DNA of 64,000 nucleotides from a virus: positions 1 to 64,000 of the IMG/VR virus record IMGVR_UViG_3300031687_000003. One strand, written 5' to 3'. Positions 9,458-18,258 of the stretch are shown here, piece after piece. The notes beneath the pieces were generated by a model. That model was given only the letters and a program-made list of their open reading frames with translations, was not told where the DNA came from and ran no database searches. The position numbers were made by a program, and so were the translations under genes. Positions within the stretch are counted from its first letter, which is position 1; each line of letters starts with the position of its first letter.

Positions 9458-10405
9458 ATGCCTAGGAACGTATATTTTTCTCAGGCGGTAAGATCTGAAC
9501 AGAACCTTTATGAAGATTTAATTATCGAGTCATTAAAGATTTTTGGTCAAGATATATATTATTTACCAAGAGAAACATTAAGCAAAGATGTAATTTTAGG
9601 AGAAGATAGAGCTTCTAAGTTTGACGATGCGTATATGATTGAAGCGTATATCGAAGGTAGTGATGGTTTCGAAGGTCAAGGGGATTTATATTCTAAGTTT
9701 GGTTTAGAAATCAGAGATGAAGTTAACTTTGTAGTATCTCGTAAAATATGGGATAGGTATGTAGGTCTACAGGATGAGATTAATGATTCACCTAGACCAA
9801 GAGAAGGTGACTTAATATTCCTACCACTATCTAATAAATTCTTTGAAGTCATGTTTGTAGAGCATGAACAACCATTCTATCAGTTATCGAATCTTCCAGT
9901 TTATAGATTACAATGTTCTCTATATGAATATAATGATGAAGACTTTGATACAGGTGTTGTTGGTATAGATGCAGTCGAAGAAACTCAATCGTACCAAGTC
10001 ACATTGGATTATACCACAACATCAAGTAATCAATTCACTCAAGGTGAGCAAGTTAAACAAATACTTACAGTTGATGGTGATGGCAATGAATTAACCTCAG
10101 TATTTGCCACGGTTCAGAAAGTAGTCAATGTATCAGCCACGGCTGGACAAATACAGGTATCTCAAATTGGAGTAAATGGAGTAGCAGAAGCTAGAGATTT
10201 CCTAGTGTCATCTACGTTGCCATTAAAAGGGCAAACCTCTACTCTATCATGTAATATATCAAAGGTTTACGATATAGGAGATAATAGTATATTAGTAGAC
10301 CCAACAGATTCAGGAGGAGAGAATGTCGCATTCGAACTTGAAGGTGATTCATTCTTAGACTTTACTGAAAATAACCCTTTTGGAGATCCTTCGGATAATT
10401 TCTAA
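9458..10405 (+). CDS. 14: Neck protein gp14 (head completion)
   Basis: The 315-residue product contains 'EQNLYEDLIIESLKIFGQD', 'YYLPRE' and 'FGLEIRDEVNFVVSRKIWD', characteristic of T4 gp14-type neck proteins. In T4 gp14 binds the gp13 ring and provides the docking surface for the finished tail. It lies 3 bp after gp13 and its stop overlaps the gp15 start by one base (TAATG), so translation is probably coupled. A poorly conserved central stretch (about 180-260) looks like an inserted beta domain. Confidence 0.88.
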   Translation: MPRNVYFSQAVRSEQNLYEDLIIESLKIFGQDIYYLPRETLSKDVILGEDRASKFDDAYMIEAYIEGSDGFEGQGDLYSKFGLEIRDEVNFVVSRKIWDRYVGLQDEINDSPRPREGDLIFLPLSNKFFEVMFVEHEQPFYQLSNLPVYRLQCSLYEYNDEDFDTGVVGIDAVEETQSYQVTLDYTTTSSNQFTQGEQVKQILTVDGDGNELTSVFATVQKVVNVSATAGQIQVSQIGVNGVAEARDFLVSSTLPLKGQTSTLSCNISKVYDIGDNSILVDPTDSGGENVAFELEGDSFLDFTENNPFGDPSDNF

Positions 10406-11430
10406 TGTTTGGAAGCCACTTTTATCACTCAACAATAAGAAAGTCAGTAGCAGTATTTGGTACGCTTTTTAATAACATATCAGTCATTCGTAAGAATGGC
10501 TCTGGTGGAATACTAAATCAAATTAAAGTCCCATTAGCATACGGTCCTAAACAAAAGTTTCTAGCTAGGATGAAAGAAGATTTAGCTGATCAGTCAATGG
10601 CTCTTAAACTTCCTCGTATGGGATTTGAAATTACATCTTTAGATATAGATCTAAACCAAAAACAAAATAAAAGAAATAAGATAACAAACGCTAGTACGGA
10701 TGTTACTAAAAGAGATAAAGTTGATTTCCAAGTGCCATATAATATTGGTATGGAATTAACTATTATGGCTAAAAACCAAGATGATGGTTTACAAATTATG
10801 GAACAAATCATTCCGTTCTTTCAGCCTGACTACACAGTTACAATTAAACCTATAGATGGTTGGACTTCGTTTAAACAAGACGTGCCTATAGTATTAAATT
10901 CAGTTAGCATTAACGACGATTATGAAGCTGACTTTATGACAAGAAGAGTATTAACATATACTCTTGGATTTACTATGAAGATGTCATTTTATAGTAGTAA
11001 AGGTTCTCAAGCAATTATTAAAGAGATCGATATAGATTTCATGAACAAAGGAAATACCTCTCAGTTGTTTGAAGGTTTAAATATAGCCGTCACTCCTACA
11101 ACTGCAGTTGCATCAGATACATTGGTTACAACAAGTCCAAGTTCTGGTCAATATAAAATTACGACATCTTTTGATTATATTAACTTTCCAGAAACAGGTA
11201 CTCTTAATTTACCTTCATCTATTAGTGGAACATTCAGTGTTGGAGAGATAGTCACTGGTAGTTCTTCGGGCTCTACATTGAAAGTTGGAACGTTTAATGA
11301 TATTGTTGTAGATGGTGTATCACTTAGAAAAACTATTGGCTTTAACTCAGCTGATGGATACTTCCAACCTGGAGAAACAATGACAGGTGGAACTTCAGGA
11401 GCTACAGCCTCTCTTACCTCATACGCATAA
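10405..11430 (+). CDS. 15: Tail completion / proximal sheath stabiliser gp15
   Basis: Starts at the ATG overlapping the gp14 stop. 'FYHSTIRKSVAVFGTLFNN' and 'QIKVPLAYGPKQKFLARM' are typical of T4 gp15, the hexameric ring that caps the tail tube and sheath and joins the tail to the neck. At 341 residues it is longer than T4 gp15 (272). The extra C-terminal part carries 'FSVGEIVTGSSSGSTLKVG' and 'PGETMTGGTSGATASL' repeats like those in the gp13 homologue, which suggests a shared surface-decoration module. Confidence 0.88.
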   Translation: MFGSHFYHSTIRKSVAVFGTLFNNISVIRKNGSGGILNQIKVPLAYGPKQKFLARMKEDLADQSMALKLPRMGFEITSLDIDLNQKQNKRNKITNASTDVTKRDKVDFQVPYNIGMELTIMAKNQDDGLQIMEQIIPFFQPDYTVTIKPIDGWTSFKQDVPIVLNSVSINDDYEADFMTRRVLTYTLGFTMKMSFYSSKGSQAIIKEIDIDFMNKGNTSQLFEGLNIAVTPTTAVASDTLVTTSPSSGQYKITTSFDYINFPETGTLNLPSSISGTFSVGEIVTGSSSGSTLKVGTFNDIVVDGVSLRKTIGFNSADGYFQPGETMTGGTSGATASLTSYA

Positions 11431-11432
11431 CG

Positions 11433-11440
11433 TATAAATA
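11433..11440 (+). promoter_or_regulatory. T4-type late promoter TATAAATA
   Basis: An exact octamer lies in the 15-bp gap before the small terminase gene. It would drive packaging genes 16-17 late in infection. Confidence 0.78.
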
Positions 11441-11445
11441 ATATT

Positions 11446-11865
11446 ATGGATAAAAAACAAGAAATCTCAAGTAGGCTTGCCAAGAATCTTCCGAAGAAGC
11501 ATGTAGAAAATGCGTCGATAGCTATTAGCAAGAAAGATATTAAAGACGATTATGAGTTTTCTAGAGAAACTTATAAGGATTTAATACGCACTGGAACATT
11601 AAGCATGGATGCTATGTCAGAATTAGCAAGAGAATCCGAACACCCTAGAGCGTTTGAAGTACTATCAAATCATATTAGAAATATGAGTGATGTAACTGAT
11701 AAGCTTATGAAATTACAAAAAGCAAAGAAAGAACTTAACGCTGAAAGCGATAAAAGAGAAGTGACTAATAATAATGTTTTCGTTGGTAGTACTACTGACC
11801 TACAAAGAATGTTATTAAAGACTAAAGCAGATAATATTATAGATGTTGAACCAGATAAAGAATAG
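11446..11865 (+). CDS. 16: Small terminase subunit gp16
   Basis: The 139-residue, highly charged helical protein sits directly before the large terminase, the invariant T4 position. It contains 'YEFSRETYKDLIRTG' and 'LARESEHPRAFEVLSNHIRN', a pattern shared by gp16 homologues of marine T4-like phages. T4 gp16 oligomerises into rings that recognise DNA and stimulate the gp17 ATPase. Its 3' end overlaps the gp17 start by 23 bp, so the two subunits are probably made in coupled amounts. Confidence 0.85.
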   Translation: MDKKQEISSRLAKNLPKKHVENASIAISKKDIKDDYEFSRETYKDLIRTGTLSMDAMSELARESEHPRAFEVLSNHIRNMSDVTDKLMKLQKAKKELNAESDKREVTNNNVFVGSTTDLQRMLLKTKADNIIDVEPDKE

Positions 11866-13462
11866 CGAATTCGGATACTTAGGAAACCCTCAAGTAAAAC
11901 GAGATGGCGTTCAATCCCAATTTAGCGAAAATGAAGTAAAAGAATATATCAAATGCATGAACGATCCTGCATACTTTGCTCGTGAGTATATAAAAATTAT
12001 TTCTCTCGATGACGGATTGGTGCCTTTTAAATTATATCCTTATCAAGAAAAGATGTTTACGCATTTCAACGATAACAGATTTAGTATTGTTTTAGCTTGT
12101 CGTCAGTCAGGTAAATCTATATCTTCAGTGGTATATCTATTATGGTTTGCTGTATTCCATCCAGAAAAAACTATTGCTATATTAGCTAACAAAGGAGCTG
12201 TAGCTAGAGAGATGTTAGCACGTATAACATTAGCTTTAGAAAATCTACCATTCTTTTTACAGCCTGGATGCAAAGCTTTAAACAAAGGTTCTATAGAGTT
12301 TAGTAATAATTCTAAGATTATAGCATCGGCTACATCAGGTAGTTCTATCAGGGGTTTATCTATTAACTTATTGTTTTTAGATGAGTTTGCTTTCGTAGAA
12401 AATGATGCACAGTTTTATACTTCTACTTATCCAGTTGTTTCTGCTGGTAAAGACACACAAATAATTATATGTTCTACAGCAAATGGAGTGGGTAATGTAT
12501 ACCACAAGCTATGGGAAGGTGCATCCACAGGGACAAATGATTTTGGTCCGTTTAGAGTGGATTGGTGGGACGTACCTGGAAGAGATGATGAATGGAAACG
12601 AGTAACTGTAGCGAATACATCGGAATTACAGTTCGAGCAAGAGTTTGGTAATACTTTTCATGGAAGAGGTAATACATTAATATCTGCTAATCATTTGTTA
12701 GCGCAAATGGCTAGAGAACCAATAACAATAAAAGAAAATATATTAACGTACGAATCACCTATAATAAACCATGATTATATTATGACAGTAGATGTGGCCA
12801 GAGGTAGAGGGCAGGATTATAGTACTTTTACTATCATTGATATATCAGTTGAACCATTCAATCAAGTGTGTGTATTTAGAGATAATAATATATCACCAAT
12901 GCTATTACCAGATTTAGTATATAAATACGCAAATGCTTATAACGAAGCATACGTTATTGTAGAATCAAACGATCAAGGTGTTGTAGTGTGTAATGGTTTA
13001 TACTATGACTTAGAATATGAGAACATGTTTGTAGAATCAGCAGTTAAAAAGAATGCGATTGGTGCTACAATGACCAAAAGAGTAAAAAGAATTGGTTGTT
13101 CTACCATAAAAGATTTAATAGAACAAGGGAAACTATCAATACATGATGCTAATACCATAGTAGAAATGACTACCTTTGTTTCGAAAGGGACATCATTTGA
13201 AGCTTCGGCATCTAATCATGATGACCTTATGATGAATTTAGTACTGTTTGCATGGTTTACTAGTACTGATATATTTCAATCTATAACAGATATAGATATG
13301 AAGAACATGTTGTATAAAGAACAACTTCAAGCAATCCAAGATGATATGATACCACTTGGATTTCTTGGTAACGTGGCTGATAATAAGCCAAAATTTGAGC
13401 AAGATGAAGACGGAACGGTTTGGTTTGAAACCCCATTGGGTAGACATGACGGGCAGTTCTAG
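11843..13462 (+). CDS. 17: Large terminase subunit gp17 (packaging ATPase and nuclease)
   Basis: This is the motor that cuts concatemeric DNA and pumps it into the prohead. The Walker A motif 'CRQSGKS' is at residues 86-92, Walker B 'LLFLDE' at 176-181, a coupling motif 'CSTANG' near 210, and the nuclease domain begins with 'TVDVARGRGQDYS', whose D317 would be a metal ligand. The final nuclease Asp lies in 'NHDDLMMNLVLF'. Length 539 is somewhat shorter than T4 gp17 (610). The start overlaps gene 16; no clear ribosome site precedes it, so translational coupling is likely. Confidence 0.95.
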   Translation: MLNQIKNSEFGYLGNPQVKRDGVQSQFSENEVKEYIKCMNDPAYFAREYIKIISLDDGLVPFKLYPYQEKMFTHFNDNRFSIVLACRQSGKSISSVVYLLWFAVFHPEKTIAILANKGAVAREMLARITLALENLPFFLQPGCKALNKGSIEFSNNSKIIASATSGSSIRGLSINLLFLDEFAFVENDAQFYTSTYPVVSAGKDTQIIICSTANGVGNVYHKLWEGASTGTNDFGPFRVDWWDVPGRDDEWKRVTVANTSELQFEQEFGNTFHGRGNTLISANHLLAQMAREPITIKENILTYESPIINHDYIMTVDVARGRGQDYSTFTIIDISVEPFNQVCVFRDNNISPMLLPDLVYKYANAYNEAYVIVESNDQGVVVCNGLYYDLEYENMFVESAVKKNAIGATMTKRVKRIGCSTIKDLIEQGKLSIHDANTIVEMTTFVSKGTSFEASASNHDDLMMNLVLFAWFTSTDIFQSITDIDMKNMLYKEQLQAIQDDMIPLGFLGNVADNKPKFEQDEDGTVWFETPLGRHDGQF

Positions 13463-13475
13463 AGTTTATTTATAT

Positions 13476-13483
13476 TATAAATA
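13476..13483 (+). promoter_or_regulatory. T4-type late promoter TATAAATA
   Basis: An exact octamer begins the 101-bp gap before the sheath gene. The leader contains an A-rich hairpin AAAAGT/ACTTTT and the ribosome site 'gagagga'. It is expected to be one of the strongest late units (sheath and tube). Confidence 0.85.
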
Positions 13484-13563
13484 ACTATGATTGAATAAAA
13501 AAGTGTAAAAACTTTTCCGTATTATGTTAACTTATAAACAAACCTTTTTGAGAGGATAAAGCG

Positions 13564-15273
13564 ATGGCATTTCAAGTATCACCAGGAGTTCAAGTCAAGG
13601 AAATTGACGCGACATCCGTAGTACCTGCCGTATCAACCAGCATTGGTGGATTCGCAGGATCATTTAATTGGGGTCCGGTAGACCAAGTAATCACAGTAGG
13701 TTCTGAAAAGAGCTTAGCTGGAATATTCGGTACACCAGACGACAATACTTTCTCGTACTTTCTAACGGCAGCGTCATTTTTAAAATATGGCAATGCATTG
13801 AAAGTAGTCAGGGTAGCCTCAGGTCACAAGAATGCGACTTCAGACGGCGCTGGCCAGCTAATCAAAAATGATGATGATTATATTAATAATAACTATGCAA
13901 CTTCTGATGCTGATAACAAGGGACAATGGGCTGCAAAGTTTCCAGGTATCCTTGGCAACAGCTTAAAAGTTGAAACAGTTACTGCCGATATTAGCACGTC
14001 GAATTTTAACGCTTGGGCATCCCAAGGGCAATTCGATAGCAAACCCGGTACATCAGACTATGCAACTAACTTAGGCAAAAGTGCAAGTTTCAATGATGAA
14101 GTACATGTGATCGTAATAGATCAAGATGGACTTTTCACAGGTACTGCTAACACAGTATTAGAAACTTTCGCATTCATGTCTATCGGTTCAGATGCTAAGG
14201 CAAACGATGGTACAAGTAACTATTATGTAGATGTTATTAATCAAAGATCTAATTACATTAGATTTATGGATCATATCTCATCATTATCAAGTGCAGGAAG
14301 TGCACTTTCCGGACTATCGAGTCTGTCCGGTACATTAACTTCAGTAGATTCTGACAGTCTCGGAGGAGGCTTAGATGATAACGTACCAACCACTGGCGAA
14401 ATTGCATTAGGTTACGACCTATTGGAAGATGGCGAAACAGTAGATGTAAATTTACTTTTTGCAACTCCAGACGCAAATGGTTCGAATGTAATTGCAAACG
14501 ATCTTATTTCCATAGCAGCGGCTAGGAAAGATTGTATGGCATTTGTATCCCCACCAATCGCAGACACACAGGGGTCTTCAACACCTGCAGCAGATGTAAA
14601 AGTCTTTGCAGATACATTAACATCAAGCTCTTATGCTTCATGTGATTCAACAGCTCTTTATGTCTATGACAAATACAATGATAAATATCGTTGGATTGGA
14701 GCAGCTGGTCACGTAGCAGGACTTTGTGCTAATACAGATACTGTAGCTGATTCTTGGTTCTCACCAGCTGGTGTGAATCGTGGACAACTATTGGGTGTAG
14801 TCAAGTTGGCACATAATCCTAAACAGGCAGATAGAGATACCTTGTATAAAGCAAGAGTAAATCCGATTGTATCGTTGTCTGGTCAGGGAACTATTCTCTT
14901 CGGAGATAAAACATTGTTAAGTAAGCCTTCAGCATTTGATAGAATCAATGTAAGAAGATTATTTAACACATTAGAAAAAGCAATCTCAACTGCTGCTAAA
15001 GCACAGTTATTTGAATTCAACGATGAATTTACGCAAGCACAGTTCAAAAACTTAATTGAGCCATTCTTGAGAGATGTGAAGGGGCGTAGAGGACTAACAG
15101 ATTTCTTAGTTGTTTGCGATAGTACTAACAATACAAGTCAAGTAGTTGATGGTAATCAATTTGTAGCTGATATATTTATCAAGCCTTCAAGATCGATTAA
15201 CTTCATTACTTTAAACTTTGTAGCCACAAGATCAGGGGTCGAATTTACTGAGATCGCTGGTACTTCAGCATAA
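13564..15273 (+). CDS. 18: Tail sheath protein gp18
   Basis: The N-terminus 'FQVSPGVQVKEIDATSVVP' with 'GGFAGSFNWGPVDQV' is diagnostic for T4-type contractile sheath proteins. The C-terminal part has 'FNDEFTQAQFKNLIEPFLR' and 'VKGRRGLTDFLVVCD', the conserved sheath-core domain that forms the handshake strands. Length 569 compared with 659 in T4; the missing part lies in the variable surface domains. It is followed 12 bp later by the tail tube gene, the usual pair. Confidence 0.94.
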   Translation: MAFQVSPGVQVKEIDATSVVPAVSTSIGGFAGSFNWGPVDQVITVGSEKSLAGIFGTPDDNTFSYFLTAASFLKYGNALKVVRVASGHKNATSDGAGQLIKNDDDYINNNYATSDADNKGQWAAKFPGILGNSLKVETVTADISTSNFNAWASQGQFDSKPGTSDYATNLGKSASFNDEVHVIVIDQDGLFTGTANTVLETFAFMSIGSDAKANDGTSNYYVDVINQRSNYIRFMDHISSLSSAGSALSGLSSLSGTLTSVDSDSLGGGLDDNVPTTGEIALGYDLLEDGETVDVNLLFATPDANGSNVIANDLISIAAARKDCMAFVSPPIADTQGSSTPAADVKVFADTLTSSSYASCDSTALYVYDKYNDKYRWIGAAGHVAGLCANTDTVADSWFSPAGVNRGQLLGVVKLAHNPKQADRDTLYKARVNPIVSLSGQGTILFGDKTLLSKPSAFDRINVRRLFNTLEKAISTAAKAQLFEFNDEFTQAQFKNLIEPFLRDVKGRRGLTDFLVVCDSTNNTSQVVDGNQFVADIFIKPSRSINFITLNFVATRSGVEFTEIAGTSA

Positions 15274-15285
15274 TAGGAGAATAAC

Positions 15286-15813
15286 ATGGCAATTTTAGGA
15301 GTAGACGATTTTAAATCTAAACTAACTGGCGGCGGCGCTAGGTCAAATCTATTTAAAGCAACCGTTAATTTTCCAAGTTACGTAGCTGCTGATGTGGAAT
15401 TAACATCTTTCTTATGTAAGGGAGTACAGATTCCAGGGTCAACGATAGCACCTATTGCTATACCATTCAGAGGCAGACAGCTTCAGATGGCAGGTGATAG
15501 AACTTTCGAACCATTATCATTGACAATCATCAATGATGCTAACTTTAAAGTTAGAAATGCGTTTGAGTCTTGGGCTAATGGTATTAACAATTTCGCTACT
15601 AACACTGGTCTATCAAATATGAATGATTATATTTGTGACGTAGTAGTAGAGCAGCTTAATAAAGCTGGCGAAACTGTTAAGAAATATGACTTTAGAGGTT
15701 GTTGGCCTTCTTCAGTTTCAACTATCGATTTAAATTACGATAGTGAAAACACGATAGAAGAGTTCACAGTTGAACTACAGGTTCAATATTGGGAGTCAGA
15801 TACTACCTCTTAG
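15286..15813 (+). CDS. 19: Tail tube protein gp19
   Basis: The 175-residue protein carries 'VQIPGSTIAPIAIPFRGRQL' and 'AGDRTFEPLSLTIINDANF', the tube-subunit signature, and ends with 'EFTVELQVQYWES'. Tube subunits stack as hexamers inside the sheath and form the DNA channel. Length and position after gp18 match T4 (163 residues). A diverged paralogue is encoded at 21147. Confidence 0.94.
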   Translation: MAILGVDDFKSKLTGGGARSNLFKATVNFPSYVAADVELTSFLCKGVQIPGSTIAPIAIPFRGRQLQMAGDRTFEPLSLTIINDANFKVRNAFESWANGINNFATNTGLSNMNDYICDVVVEQLNKAGETVKKYDFRGCWPSSVSTIDLNYDSENTIEEFTVELQVQYWESDTTS

Positions 15814-15819
15814 AAGTAG

Positions 15820-15827
15820 TATAAATA
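15820..15827 (+). promoter_or_regulatory. T4-type late promoter TATAAATA
   Basis: An exact octamer lies 6 bp after the tail tube stop and drives the portal gene through a leader with a strong hairpin. Confidence 0.82.
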
Positions 15828-15836
15828 ATAATAGGA

Positions 15837-15857
15837 GAGGGGAACTGGTTTCCCCTC
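15837..15857 (+). promoter_or_regulatory. GC-rich hairpin in the portal-gene leader
   Basis: GAGGGGAA (15837-15844) pairs perfectly with TTCCCCTC (15850-15857) around a CTGGT loop. It lies between the late promoter and the portal ATG and has no U-run after it, so it is better read as an RNA stability or attenuation element for the portal message, or a leaky terminator for readthrough from gp19. Confidence 0.6.
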
Positions 15858-15878
15858 CGATATTATAGGAAATAAATT

Positions 15879-17366
15879 ATGGCAGAATTTTTCGGATTCG
15901 AGATAAACAGGAAAAAGGGTAACAAGGATAACCTTGTATCTATAGTTCCATCCACAGAAAACGACGGCGCGGGTGTAATAAACTCGGGAGGTCACTTTGG
16001 GCAATATCTAGATCAAGACGCAGATAAACAAAAGAACGAAGTAGAGCTTATTGTAAAATATAGGGATATTGCAGCACAGCCAGAATGTGATGCAGCTATT
16101 GAAGACATTGTTAACGAATCAATTGTAGGTGACCATGATGAGGCACCTGTTAATATTATATTAGATAAATTAGAAATATCAGATAAAATCAAAGATACCG
16201 TAAGAGACGAATTTGATGTTATCCTAAAGCTTATGGGCTTCAATCAGTATTCACATGATATATTCAGAAAGTGGTACATTGATGGAAGATTACCGTATCA
16301 CGTTATTATTAACGATGCTAATCCAAAAGCAGGTATTAAAGAATTAAGATATATCGATCCAACGCAATTACGTAAAGTAAAAGAGATCGAAGAACAACAA
16401 GACCCTAAAACTGGGGCAACACTGGTTGTTAAACAAGCAGAGTATTTCTTATTCCAAAACAATAAGATGACTCAAACAGATCAAGGTGTTAAAATACATC
16501 CTGATGCTATATTATATGCTACGTCCGGGATGATGGATCCAACTCGTTCTAGAATATTATCTTACTTGCAAAAAGCAATTAAGCCAGTCAACCAATTAAG
16601 AATGATGGAAGATTCCTTGGTTATCTACAGAATAAGTAGAGCACCTGAAAGAAGAATCTTTTATATTGACGTAGGTAACCTACCAAAAGGTAAAGCAGAA
16701 GAATACTTACGCAACATCATGAATCAGTATAGAAACAAATTAGTATACGATGCCGCGACAGGAGATGTTAAAGATGATAAGAAACATATGTCGATGCTCG
16801 AAGATTTCTTCTTACCGCGTAGAGAAGGTGGTAGAGGTACGGAAATTTCGACCCTCCCAGGAGGAGAAAATCTCGGACAGATTGATGATATCATATACTT
16901 CCAAAAGAAACTGTATAAAGCCCTTAACGTACCAATTAACAGATTGGAACAAGAGAATCAGTTTAGTTTAGGTAGAAGTACTGAAATATCTAGAGATGAA
17001 GTTAAGTTTAAAAAATTCATTGATAGATTAAGAAAAAGATTTTCCGATGTGTTTATGCAAGCACTTAAAACTCAATTACTATTAAAGGGTATTATAACCG
17101 TTAATGATTGGGAAAGCTGGAAAGAAAGTATTGTTTTTGACTTTATTGAAGATAACTATTTTAGTGAACTGAAAGAAAGTGAAATGATAAGGGAAAGATT
17201 CGAACTTATAAGTTCTGTTGATGAGTATGTAGGTAAATACGTATCAAATGAATGGGTAAGAAAGAATATACTCCGTCAAACTGATGACGACATAGAAGAG
17301 TTAACCAAACAAATCGAACAGGAAAAGGCTGATGCCCCTGACGATGAAGATGATTTGGACTTCTAG
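15879..17366 (+). CDS. 20: Portal vertex protein gp20
   Basis: The 495-residue protein has 'YRDIAAQPECDAAIEDIVNE' and 'YIDGRLPYHVIINDANPKAG', then 'VYRISRAPERRIFYIDVGN'-type core sequence and 'STLPGGENLGQIDDIIYFQ', all hallmarks of T4 gp20. Twelve copies form the DNA entry pore at one capsid vertex and nucleate prohead assembly. Length is close to T4 gp20 (524). The C-terminus is acidic, as usual. It opens the head-assembly run 20-67-21-22-23. Confidence 0.96.
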   Translation: MAEFFGFEINRKKGNKDNLVSIVPSTENDGAGVINSGGHFGQYLDQDADKQKNEVELIVKYRDIAAQPECDAAIEDIVNESIVGDHDEAPVNIILDKLEISDKIKDTVRDEFDVILKLMGFNQYSHDIFRKWYIDGRLPYHVIINDANPKAGIKELRYIDPTQLRKVKEIEEQQDPKTGATLVVKQAEYFLFQNNKMTQTDQGVKIHPDAILYATSGMMDPTRSRILSYLQKAIKPVNQLRMMEDSLVIYRISRAPERRIFYIDVGNLPKGKAEEYLRNIMNQYRNKLVYDAATGDVKDDKKHMSMLEDFFLPRREGGRGTEISTLPGGENLGQIDDIIYFQKKLYKALNVPINRLEQENQFSLGRSTEISRDEVKFKKFIDRLRKRFSDVFMQALKTQLLLKGIITVNDWESWKESIVFDFIEDNYFSELKESEMIRERFELISSVDEYVGKYVSNEWVRKNILRQTDDDIEELTKQIEQEKADAPDDEDDLDF

Positions 17367-17379
17367 AGATTTAAATAAC

Positions 17380-17387
17380 TATAAATA
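17380..17387 (+). promoter_or_regulatory. T4-type late promoter TATAAATA
   Basis: An exact octamer lies 13 bp after the portal stop and 20 bp before the gp67-like start. It would give extra late transcript for the prohead core genes. Confidence 0.8.
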
Positions 17388-17407
17388 TATACAGAACGAG
17401 GATAATT

Positions 17408-17575
17408 ATGACTACAGAGAATTTGATAACAAATTTAAAAGACGGTGACAATGTCGCTGCACAAAAAAGCTTTAATGATATAATGTCAGTAAAGCTCACT
17501 GCTGCTATAGATGCAAAGAAAATTGAAATAGCAGGCACAATAGGTAATAAACAACCAGAAGCCGAACAGGCTTAA
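17408..17575 (+). CDS. 67: Prohead core protein gp67-like
   Basis: This 55-residue ORF sits exactly where T4 gene 67 lies, between portal and protease. It matches the family pattern: short N-terminal helix 'LITNLKDGDNVAAQKSFND', then 'IMSVKLTAAIDAKKIEIAG', comparable to the start of T4 gp67. T4 gp67 continues with a long acidic tail that is almost absent here (the product ends PEAEQA). The protein is part of the internal scaffold and is degraded by gp21 during maturation. The ribosome site is 'acgaggataatt'. No separate gene 68 is visible. Confidence 0.8.
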   Translation: MTTENLITNLKDGDNVAAQKSFNDIMSVKLTAAIDAKKIEIAGTIGNKQPEAEQA

Positions 17576-17585
17576 AGAGGTATAA

Positions 17586-18233
17586 ATGAAACTAATATCA
17601 GAATACGTAGATAATAACCTACAAATTCTTTCTGAAAAGAATGAAAAAGGCGAAAAGTCTTTTGTGATAGAGGGTGTATTTATGCAGGCCAATAAGAAAA
17701 ATAGAAATGGCCGTGTTTATGATAAAAAGATTTTGGAAGCTGCAGTTGGCAAATACGTCGACGAGCAGGTTTCACAAGGTAGAGCAGTTGGAGAGTTAAA
17801 TCATCCGGAAGGACCAACTGTAAACCTTGACAAAGTTTCACATAAGATCACAAACTTGGAATTCCAAGGGAATGATGTTATGGGAAAAGCATCAATACTT
17901 AATACTCCTATGGGTAATATCGTTAGCGGTTTACTTGAAGGCGGAGTTAAGCTTGGTGTATCAAGTCGTGGTATGGGAACTCTTGAAAACAAGGGTGGCG
18001 TTATGTATGTGAAGAATGACTTTATGTTAGCTTCAGTAGATATCGTTCAAGACCCTTCTGCGCCGTCAGCATTTGTTAACGGTGTAATGGAAGGTGTTGA
18101 ATGGATATGGAATAACGGTATTCTTGCTCCTCAAGAAATTGAAAAAATTGAGACTGAAATAAAACGTACTCCCGCTAGGCACTTGCCAGCAATGGAAATT
18201 AGAGCGTTTAAACATTTCCTCTCTAAACTTTAA
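17586..18233 (+). CDS. 21: Prohead core protease gp21
   Basis: A T4-type herpesvirus-assemblin-like serine protease of 215 residues. 'GVFMQANKKNRNGRVYDKKI' and 'GRAVGELNHPEGPTVNLDKV' carry the His of the active site (H73), and 'KLGVSSRGMGTL' carries the nucleophile Ser (S126 or S127). It processes scaffold, capsid and internal proteins after Glu in L/I-x-E type sites, which matters for the proteins encoded at 55-64 kb. The start follows 'agaggtata'; TATAAATG overlapping it is not an exact late promoter. Confidence 0.94.
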   Translation: MKLISEYVDNNLQILSEKNEKGEKSFVIEGVFMQANKKNRNGRVYDKKILEAAVGKYVDEQVSQGRAVGELNHPEGPTVNLDKVSHKITNLEFQGNDVMGKASILNTPMGNIVSGLLEGGVKLGVSSRGMGTLENKGGVMYVKNDFMLASVDIVQDPSAPSAFVNGVMEGVEWIWNNGILAPQEIEKIETEIKRTPARHLPAMEIRAFKHFLSKL

Positions 18234-18258
18234 ACTTATAACTTAAGAGGACAAACAA

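Noticed and set aside
12920-12927. TATAAATA inside the large terminase gene (also at 22930, 24478, 35498, 51770 and 59178)
   Set aside because: These octamers lie within coding sequence of an AT-rich genome, without a nearby start or leader, and are expected by chance. The one at 24478 precedes a gene but arises from the C-terminal codons of uvsW.
17580-17588. TATAAATG at the gp21 start as a late promoter
   Set aside because: One mismatch from the octamer and overlapping the initiation codon; the exact promoter at 17380 already serves this unit.
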